Shown in pieces: positions 58,701-64,000 of a stretch of DNA of 64,000 nt. The notes under the pieces were generated by a model. It was not told where the DNA came from. It saw only the letters and a program-made list of their open reading frames with translations, and searched no databases. How positions within the stretch are numbered: position 1 is the first letter of the stretch; every line of letters starts with the position of its first letter. The DNA is taken from NCBI RefSeq assembly GCF_004752005.1, contig NZ_CP038493.1:372001-436000 (forward strand), in the 5' to 3' direction. Source of the stretch: Thalassotalea sp. HSM 43 (GTDB lineage: Bacteria; Pseudomonadota; Gammaproteobacteria; Enterobacterales; Alteromonadaceae). A program made the translations under genes and the position numbers.

Positions 58701-60967
58701 GCACCTGCCATAAAGTTATAGAAGGCTTCAACACGACCAGAGTAGGTTTCTAACATGACGTCATTTGCCGTCATCATCAACGCGGATTGTACTTGCGCTG
58801 GCGTCCACTCAGGGTGCATTTGCTCTAACAAGGTCATCGCACCGGCAACATGTGGCGATGCCATCGATGTACCTTGCAAGAAGTTCCAGTCACGAGCATC
58901 TGGGTATTGTGTAAATGGTTGCTCATCGGCATATGGTGCGTAAATTGCCACACCCGGTGCCGTCACATCCGGCGTTAACGTATCATGGAAACGTGATGGG
59001 CCCATAGAGCTGAATATCGCTAGGTTATTACCCGCCTCTTCAACAAACTCATAGGTGTTTTCATAATCGCTAATGGTAACGATTGGCTCACTTGAATTAC
59101 GAGCCCAATATTTTAGTTTTGTGTCATTGCTGTAACTGTATGCAATGTGAATACCAGGGATGGCATAAACATCAGCAACAACATTGGTTGCCACCGGTGG
59201 CGCGCCAAATTGTTGTCTGGCATTTAGCAATACAAAACCGCCTGCACCGCCGTCAGCTACGTTCTGTGCTTTTTCAACACGCGCGTTCTCGCCGCGATTA
59301 CACAATACAATTTCGTCACTTGCGAATGTGTCTGCAGGGAATGGCGCAACACAAAGACCAGCATCAAAACCATCACTTGGGTTCGGATCTGGATAATCTT
59401 CCGCTAATACTAATTTACCAGTAATTGCACCACTGTAACTCTTACCATTAATGGTTTGTGGCACACGGTAAGACGGCAAACCACCTGCTTGGAAGTCGCC
59501 CATAGTTTTCGAGCCCGTGTCCATAACACGGTCATGGGTTGATGCACCAACGGTTGTAACCCAAGGTGAAGCATGGCCGACACTGTAATAGTAAGGGCCA
59601 GAGTTACCTGCTGCTACCGCAACTGAAATACCGGCTTCACGTGCCGATAGCAAGGCTAGTTCGATAGGATCGTCCCAAGAGAAGCGTTCACCGCCACCAA
59701 CCGACATGTTTATCACGTCGACACCATCTTTTATCGCGTCTTCATAGGCGGATAAAATCGCTGATGTAGGACAACCTGCATACTCATCATTGCCGTTTCC
59801 TGGCATACACACTTGGTAAGAAATGATATGTGCTCTCGGCGCCACACCGCTTGTCTGTGCAAAGGTAAATGGTACGTCGATACCATCACTAACAGACTCG
59901 CCAGCGCTGACTTTAAGAGGCACATCTTTGATGACATTACCTGCCGTAGTACCTGCTACGTGAGAACCGTGACCATTGTAATCTTCACCATTTTCAGGTT
60001 TGCGGTCACGCCAGCTGCCAGAGGCAGGGTAATTATTAGCAACAGTAACTTCTGGGTATGAATAAACACCGATTAATTTATCGTTACAAAGCTCAGGGTA
60101 GTCGGTGGCACAATCACCGTAATACATGCCGGCTTCATCACCACGGATAGCGCTATAATCTTCATCTGAGGCAAACGCTTCATGATCGGTATTAACACCG
60201 GTATCGATGATACCAACGACCATACCTTCACCTTGAACACCAACACCATCTGGTGTTACCTCGCCACTCCATGCTTTGTCTGCACCGACAAATTGTGGAC
60301 CACGATCAGAGTTCAATTCTAACAAGCGGTTAGGTGTGATTTTATAAACACCTTGCAACTTAGACATAGCTACGGCATCCGCTTTGTCCATTTTTACGAC
60401 CATCGCATTGGTCGCTAAGGTAAATTGCTTTTCAACACGCAGACCAATACCTTGCTTTTGCGCTTGTTTAGCAAAGTCATTTTGTTTATTGATTAGAAAA
60501 TCACTGTATTGCTGAACTTTGCTGGTATTGACGTTGAGTTTTGCATCCGCCACGACACTGCCGCGGTTAACACTGCGTGTGGCAGCCAAACCATGGATGT
60601 GACCGTCATATACAGACACGGCCTGGTCGTCTAATTGCACTATGTACGAGTCGACGTTATCGGTATCCATATCTGGATTATAGATATCGCGCGGGGTTCG
60701 CTTTTTATAGATGCGATTGGCTTCGCCTAATTGATTATGACCAAGTAACTGCTGCACATCGGCTAGCGCTTGTACTCTGTCTTCATTGTATTGACGTACT
60801 TGCTCAGCGGTAAATGTAGGCTGATGGAATGTATGATTTCGTGTACTGGCATCGCTTGTCGAGGTCGTACCTTCCGACGCGACAACACCCGTAGCACCGA
60901 CATACAAAGACGTCGCGAGGGCAAGCGTGGTGCGCTTAAACCGTCTGTGAGATTGCTTTGAATTCAT
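55703..60967 (-). CDS. Large secreted subtilisin-like serine protease (S8)
   Basis: I start it at the ATG at 60965-60967 (AGGT upstream), giving 1,754 residues. A signal peptide (TTLALATSLYVGATGVVA) is followed by an I9-type propeptide (about residues 100-215). The catalytic domain has Asp255 (GIIDTGVN), His333 (NGHGSHVAGT), the oxyanion Asn455 (AAGNSGP) and Ser701 (GTSMASPHVAG). A PA-like insert lies at about 490-620. Fn3-like and prepeptidase-type domains follow, then Ig/PKD-type repeats (DGDALTYSWSGPG). The acidic linker and tail SSGSLFYLLLFLPLLARRA look like a rhombosortase (GlyGly-CTERM) sorting signal. It is probably an exoenzyme for protein scavenging. Confidence 0.93.
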   Translation of the reverse strand: MNSKQSHRRFKRTTLALATSLYVGATGVVASEGTTSTSDASTRNHTFHQPTFTAEQVRQYNEDRVQALADVQQLLGHNQLGEANRIYKKRTPRDIYNPDMDTDNVDSYIVQLDDQAVSVYDGHIHGLAATRSVNRGSVVADAKLNVNTSKVQQYSDFLINKQNDFAKQAQKQGIGLRVEKQFTLATNAMVVKMDKADAVAMSKLQGVYKITPNRLLELNSDRGPQFVGADKAWSGEVTPDGVGVQGEGMVVGIIDTGVNTDHEAFASDEDYSAIRGDEAGMYYGDCATDYPELCNDKLIGVYSYPEVTVANNYPASGSWRDRKPENGEDYNGHGSHVAGTTAGNVIKDVPLKVSAGESVSDGIDVPFTFAQTSGVAPRAHIISYQVCMPGNGNDEYAGCPTSAILSAYEDAIKDGVDVINMSVGGGERFSWDDPIELALLSAREAGISVAVAAGNSGPYYYSVGHASPWVTTVGASTHDRVMDTGSKTMGDFQAGGLPSYRVPQTINGKSYSGAITGKLVLAEDYPDPNPSDGFDAGLCVAPFPADTFASDEIVLCNRGENARVEKAQNVADGGAGGFVLLNARQQFGAPPVATNVVADVYAIPGIHIAYSYSNDTKLKYWARNSSEPIVTISDYENTYEFVEEAGNNLAIFSSMGPSRFHDTLTPDVTAPGVAIYAPYADEQPFTQYPDARDWNFLQGTSMASPHVAGAMTLLEQMHPEWTPAQVQSALMMTANDVMLETYSGRVEAFYNFMAGAGAIDVAKAAQAGLVLDETIENYRNANPENGGVANWLNLPSMVDMDCENSCSFMRKVTATIDGSWTAEGITNGHMADAGHELTVTPAQFSLKAGESQDIIVKVTVPGLIENFIEPEDPGQSWKLDNNNMLLNGQVILTEVNNNAPVSRMPVVVASVRDQLPSSLDLDIHRDQGAETIWVNTDNYSEFTARSFGMAKPEMTDFSMSGIRSAYLSHNNVTGSGWYTYTIEVPEGTKALMVESMSVESDDVMVDANDKFARFRPWLLVGKDNNENGGFVPSTISQEIAAELYDERICDSTSSSLHNHCYIMNPEPGTYWVSAFGYTRRMDFADANYQVSVGHAFITDDSDMGNLTVTGPESHDGNGHYPLELSWNLADAEQGDVFFGGFDMGNMPGAEGTLGFTALKLARGKDTFNLNVSQDKARNMDIIDVSVELMANMESDDRNYDITLTMPEGMRIAPMTFKGNNNAIEEAVMIDENTMQLSGTQLATRNVEARYEMTTNLTSEQCHTPIIDEYSDGGYIDFADFRIPPNQTWFEGNYRDDFAIPMWWLTQGMQNDDFDIYNEKSAGLMKFNPSGAFQLVDSYWPMRNPTNLGNLIHAIAPMWVGSMEAEYYKRIVGNVKDYRGLTIAGQYASERPDIGDVLFLEFDDMRDANTGETFDYEMILRAGVDDHDGMHEVIFAYDNLGTLPEGTLGLSGFKSPFLTNVGPTDGFLKEQPVFGDLGEFLQDDLVVCFDYQGPEQSQIKVNFKAVIQPEAVGKTVDIVVDYDLDGQDSAQVVHSIMVNSNIKVADMSDMTVAEDGRIDGIEVMHIDTNAVDNALQVSGEHISAEIDGMSFNLIPDADFFGETEVTVSVYDMEHNSDSASATFMLTVTPEDDMPSVSFATESIEIETGDSVTLSAMAIDVDGDALTYSWSGPGTMTDADTATPTISDLDEGNHTYEVTVSDGKHDVTASIDVSVVKKIKEKSADEEEEDDDSSSGSLFYLLLFLPLLARRAVWKK

Positions 60968-61392
60968 ATAACTACCTAGAATTTCGTTATTATTTTTATA
61001 AGCAACAAGAATCAATGATTGCACTCTTGTTGCAATCGAATGGTTGGGTAAGGCAGCAAACGTTAGATTGTGGGCTACGATTCAGTAAGGGAGTGTAGAC
61101 TCTGAATTTTTCGTTTGTCCATAAACTAAAAGCTTGCCGCCTTAAGTTTCAAAAAGACAGATTGCCAGACAAGTGTCTTAACAATGTAGCCTGATATTTA
61201 TTCTTTTTATCCAACGACAAAATTGATACTAGGCGGTTAAAGGCCCTATGTTAATTGGGGTTTAGCATAATTGATGTTAAATTGAGGTTAGCTAGAGGTT
61301 AACTAGATGTTGGCCTGTCAAATAAGACAATAATGGTTACTTATTGCTCACCGCCTGTGTAAAAGCGGACATTTTCAATAAAGCGTTAACAT
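60968..61392. other. Subtilase upstream region, no gene seen
   Basis: About 425 bases with no convincing gene. It must contain the minus-strand promoter of the subtilase, but I cannot fix a -35/-10 pair with confidence. A short imprecise repeat of GAGGTTAACTAGATGTT type lies near 61260-61317. Confidence 0.5.
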
Positions 61393-61421
61393 AAAAAAAG
61401 GCCGACATTTGTCGACCTTTT
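61393..61421 (-). terminator. Rho-independent terminator of the rlmM operon
   Basis: On the minus strand AAAAGGTCGACA pairs with TGTCGGCCTTTT (one G-U) and runs into T, 20 bases past the rlmM stop. Confidence 0.85.
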
Positions 61422-61442
61422 AATGCATATTGGCAATAACGA

Positions 61443-62531
61443 TTATTTATTGCCCAATACACGTACGTGTACGGTCACCTCTTCACGATCGTAGTAAAGG
61501 TGTTTGGCGTACATTTCGTACCAAATATCATGTTCGGACATAGTATCTTTGATTTGCTGTAAATTTTTCATCACTTGTTGGTAACGAGTTTTTCCTGGCT
61601 GCAATTTCAAATTAAACATAGCCTCTTTACAATCACCATCGACAATCCAACTGGCCATCAATTTTGCAACGCGAGTTGAGTTTTCGATCATATCGCAAAC
61701 CAACCAGTAGTTGTTCTTCTTCGATGGACGAAACTTAAAACCGTCTTGTTGATAGTGTTTCACTTGTCCGGTATCCATCAAACTATCTGCCATAGGTCCG
61801 TTATCAACCGCTTTGACCATCATGCCTCTGCGAACCAATTGATAAGTCCAACCTCCGGGTGCTGATCCTAAATCAACGGCATTAAGGCCTGACGTTAAGC
61901 GGGTATCCCATTCGCTGCGCGGAACGAAATACAAAAACGCTTCATCAAGTTTTAAAGTTGAACGGCTTGGTGCTTGAGACGGGAATTTTAGCCTTGGAAT
62001 GCCCATAGCTAATGGCGAACTGTTTGCGACATACGAATAGCCCAATTGCACTAACTGACCAGAGAAGAATAAAGCATGCAAATTGGTTGCTCCGCGGCCT
62101 TGTTCGCCCTGCTCTTTTTCAGCGAGAACGCCAGACTTTCGCAAATGCTGACGCAATGGCACAGACAATTTACGAGAAAATTTGCTTAATGCTTTGCCAT
62201 CATTGGTATCTAAGGTTTCAATCCGCAAGTCTTCATAACGAAAGTCATCGCCAAGTTGCTCGGCAATCGCTTCAACACGGTTGTATTCAGGTAACTCTAA
62301 TGGTTCACCTAACGCCGCGAACCATTGGCGAGCAAAAATCAGGCGGGTTAATGGTAGCTTCTGAATAAGCACGTCTACCTGACTTTTTTCATAAACATGA
62401 AATTCCACCAAACCTTCATTTTTCTTCAGTTTGATAAACCCGTAGATATCATTCCAACCGGCTTTTTCTTGTATTTCTGCCGCACACTCGTTTTCAAAAC
62501 CGGGACGACAATATAAATAAATGACATTCAT
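61443..62531 (-). CDS. rlmM: 23S rRNA (cytidine(2498)-2'-O)-methyltransferase
   Basis: RlmM methylates C2498 of 23S rRNA using S-adenosylmethionine. The 362 residues start at the ATG (62529-62531) giving MNVIYLYCRPGFE; an N-terminal THUMP-like region leads to the methyltransferase domain with AVDLGSAPGGWTYQLVRRG and the catalytic KDKE set spread through FSRKLS, VCDMIE and FNLKLQPGK. The start overlaps the DUF423 stop by one base (TAATG). The order gcvA-DUF423-rlmM is the same as E. coli gcvA-ygdD-rlmM, but an alpha/beta hydrolase is inserted here. Confidence 0.95.
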   Translation of the reverse strand: MNVIYLYCRPGFENECAAEIQEKAGWNDIYGFIKLKKNEGLVEFHVYEKSQVDVLIQKLPLTRLIFARQWFAALGEPLELPEYNRVEAIAEQLGDDFRYEDLRIETLDTNDGKALSKFSRKLSVPLRQHLRKSGVLAEKEQGEQGRGATNLHALFFSGQLVQLGYSYVANSSPLAMGIPRLKFPSQAPSRSTLKLDEAFLYFVPRSEWDTRLTSGLNAVDLGSAPGGWTYQLVRRGMMVKAVDNGPMADSLMDTGQVKHYQQDGFKFRPSKKNNYWLVCDMIENSTRVAKLMASWIVDGDCKEAMFNLKLQPGKTRYQQVMKNLQQIKDTMSEHDIWYEMYAKHLYYDREEVTVHVRVLGNK

Positions 62532-62896
62532 TAATGTTTTTTTCCTATAGAAATAGCCAAGCATAACCAGCCTAAAACAAAAGCCATACCACCGACTGGA
62601 GCGACATTAGCCAAAAAGCCGATATGTAAAAAGCTTTTTGTAATGATAGAGCCACAAAACAATATTATGCCAGTCACAAACCCATAACTGGCGACTTTTG
62701 CCGATATATGTTGCTCAAATAAGCTGATTGACGACACTAACGCCAATATATGAACAAAACCAAAACTGACGGCAATGATCAGGTTTTTCAATGTTTGCGG
62801 CGGCAAATCATTGGCCCCATGAGACAACCACGCGCTGAATAATACCAGACTTGCACCGCTGACGCCGACAAATGCGGCTAAGCTAGCTCGGATCAT
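62531..62896 (-). CDS. DUF423 (YgdD-like) membrane protein
   Basis: The 121 residues match DUF423: an N-terminal helix with GVSGASLVLFSAWLSHGAND, then FGFVHILALVSSISLFEQHI and a C-terminal APVGGMAFVLGWLCLAISIG, four membrane helices in all. Its function is unknown. Its start overlaps the stop of the hydrolase gene (ATGA) and its stop overlaps the rlmM start, so all three are coupled. Confidence 0.9.
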   Translation of the reverse strand: MIRASLAAFVGVSGASLVLFSAWLSHGANDLPPQTLKNLIIAVSFGFVHILALVSSISLFEQHISAKVASYGFVTGIILFCGSIITKSFLHIGFLANVAPVGGMAFVLGWLCLAISIGKKH

Positions 62897-63528
62897 GAGT
62901 GTTGCTCCATAAATTGCACCATAGATGCAATCGCCTGTGCCAAATGTTGCTGATGACTATGACCTGAACGAACTCTTGGTTTCAAATCATGATCGCCATC
63001 GGCGAAAAATTGCAATTCAATTGTCTTGGGTAACTGATAGCCGTCAATATCCTGCTTATTACCCAACGCATCTCTCTCACCCTGCAGTATAAGTACTGGC
63101 TTAGTCGCCTGCAGTAACGGCTCCAATCTGGTTTTTTCAAGCTTCTTTGGCGGATGAAACGGGTAACCTAAGGCAACAACCCCAAGTACTTTTTCATGGT
63201 CGCTGACTAATGCCGCCACTCTAGAGCCCATCGACTTACCTGCGACAAACAAGGGTAAATCATCATTATATTTTGCCAACCGTTCAGCAAAACTTTGTTC
63301 GAGCGCAGGCATACGGTTTGGCGGTCGGCGTTTGCCATCGAGCGCCCGTTGCTGCATATAAGGAAAATTGAAGCGATATACATTAATGCCTTTGGCGACG
63401 AGGCCATCGGTCACAATCTGCATAAACTCGCTGTCAAAAGCAGCGCCAGCACCATGGGCGAAAATAATCGACGCTATGGCGTTGTCGGCTTTATCTAAAT
63501 GCCATGTTAAATCGTCAACAACACTCAT
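62893..63528 (-). CDS. Alpha/beta hydrolase of the KANL3/Tex30 type
   Basis: The 211 residues have the alpha/beta-hydrolase nucleophile elbow FVAGKSMGSRVAALV, with serine in G-K-S-M-G (about residue 97). IIFAHGAGAAFDSEFM is the oxyanion loop, VLILQGERDALGN carries the acid and FADGDHDLKPR the histidine. Family members in bacteria lack a known substrate. It lies between gcvA and the DUF423 gene, four bases after the gcvA stop, and overlaps the next gene, so it shares their transcript. Confidence 0.88.
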   Translation of the reverse strand: MSVVDDLTWHLDKADNAIASIIFAHGAGAAFDSEFMQIVTDGLVAKGINVYRFNFPYMQQRALDGKRRPPNRMPALEQSFAERLAKYNDDLPLFVAGKSMGSRVAALVSDHEKVLGVVALGYPFHPPKKLEKTRLEPLLQATKPVLILQGERDALGNKQDIDGYQLPKTIELQFFADGDHDLKPRVRSGHSHQQHLAQAIASMVQFMEQHS

Positions 63529-63532
63529 TGGA

Positions 63533-64000
63533 CTAACCAGCCTCCGGGTTAAATTGTTCTTGCTCTGCGGCTTGTATCACCCATTCAATGAACTGTGCTA
63601 TCCGCGGCGTATCCAAATGCTCATCACGGCAGACCACATAATAAGCGTCTTTGTTTACTAATACCTGTTCAAACGGCATCACTAACCTGCCGGCATCAAG
63701 TTCTGGTTTGGCTAAGGTATTATTTACCAAAGCGACGCCTTGACCATGAATCGCCGCTTGCAGTACCAATGCCGAATGGCTAAAAATAGGGCCTTGTTCC
63801 ACTTTTTTTGAACTCAGTGCGCAGGACTTGTACCAGCGTTTCCAGTCTTTTCTTGAGCTATCATGCAGTAAAGTATGATGCTGTAAATCATCTACATTGA
63901 TGATCGGCTGCTCTGACGTTAATAACATCGGCGAGCATACTGGAATCAAATACTCGGTAAATATTTTTTGTGCATGAACATTAGGCCAAGGGCCCCGGCC
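63533..64000 (-). CDS. gcvA: LysR-family regulator, GcvA-like, C-terminal part
   Basis: Only the C-terminal 155 residues are inside the window; the reading frame is open to base 64000. The visible part is the substrate-binding domain of a LysR regulator: GRGPWPNVHAQKIFTEY, then LIPVCSPMLL, and HSALVLQAAIHGQGVALVNN. This resembles GcvA-type regulators (glycine cleavage control), and the downstream DUF423 and rlmM genes match the E. coli gcvA neighbourhood. The helix-turn-helix is off the edge, so the name is by resemblance and synteny. Confidence 0.78.
   Translation of the reverse strand, partial: GRGPWPNVHAQKIFTEYLIPVCSPMLLTSEQPIINVDDLQHHTLLHDSSRKDWKRWYKSCALSSKKVEQGPIFSHSALVLQAAIHGQGVALVNNTLAKPELDAGRLVMPFEQVLVNKDAYYVVCRDEHLDTPRIAQFIEWVIQAAEQEQFNPEAG

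Overview
The window looks like chromosome from a marine gammaproteobacterium of the order Alteromonadales. Colwelliaceae (Thalassotalea or Colwellia-like) is my best guess, inferred from protein character, moderately low GC and gene order; no search was run. Several blocks keep an order known from E. coli and Shewanella relatives: comEC-msbA-lpxK-ycaR-kdsB, lolCDE next to mfd, trmB/yggL divergent from mutY-yggX, syd/queF/ppnN/xni, and gcvA-ygdD-rlmM. There are no insertion sequences, prophages or CRISPR arrays.

Layout. 1-3.4 kb: sulfate assimilation on the minus strand (SLC13 permease fragment, cysN, cysD), with a 51-bp minisatellite between permease and cysN. 3.6-10.3 kb: minus-strand envelope and competence block (comEC, msbA, lpxK, a Trm112-like protein, kdsB). 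10.4-12.5 kb: a DUF2062 protein and a secreted collagen-like protein. 12.6-15.8 kb: lolCDE. 16-22.6 kb: mfd, csiV, a DUF1244 protein, an isochorismatase-like hydrolase, rsuA. 22.8-24.2 kb: ParA-like ATPase, a small partner and a PilZ protein. 24.4-27.9 kb: gamma-carbonic anhydrase-like protein, trmB, yggL, mutY, yggX. 28.0-29.3 kb: tRNA-Phe and tRNA-Thr in an unusual repeat-rich locus, with four tandem 78-bp tRNA-Phe 5'-half copies, tRNA-Thr remnants and a 7 x 48-bp minisatellite.

29.4-37.4 kb: a complete clade I nitrous oxide reductase operon, nosRZDFYL, behind a perfect FNR-type box placed as in a class II promoter. The cell can probably respire N2O when oxygen is low. 37.7-40.9 kb: a CadC/ToxR-like membrane regulator and a secreted protein resembling the part of a subtilase after its catalytic serine; both genes have the same direct-repeat motif upstream. 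41.1-43.1 kb: a membrane diguanylate cyclase and a small membrane protein.

43.2-43.5 kb: a minus-strand CsrB/RsmZ-like small RNA with about a dozen GGA motifs, a terminator and an upstream GacA/UvrY-type box. 43.8-44.5 kb: an XRE regulator and membrane protein operon with twin palindromic operators on its promoter. 44.7-47.3 kb: an outer-membrane protein with a candidate sigma-54 promoter, divergent from an orphan sigma-54 activator. 47.3-55.6 kb: housekeeping genes (GNAT, Syd, QueF, PpnN, Xni, two DUF3192 paralogues, NAD-type isocitrate dehydrogenase). 55.7-61 kb: a 1,754-residue secreted subtilase. 61.4-64 kb: rlmM, a DUF423 protein, an alpha/beta hydrolase and a gcvA-like fragment cut by the window end.

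The least explained material is regulatory and repetitive: the tRNA-Phe half-copies, the two minisatellites with the same hairpin core, the sigma-54 activator/porin-like pair, the CadC-like/subtilase-tail pair and the CsrB-like RNA.
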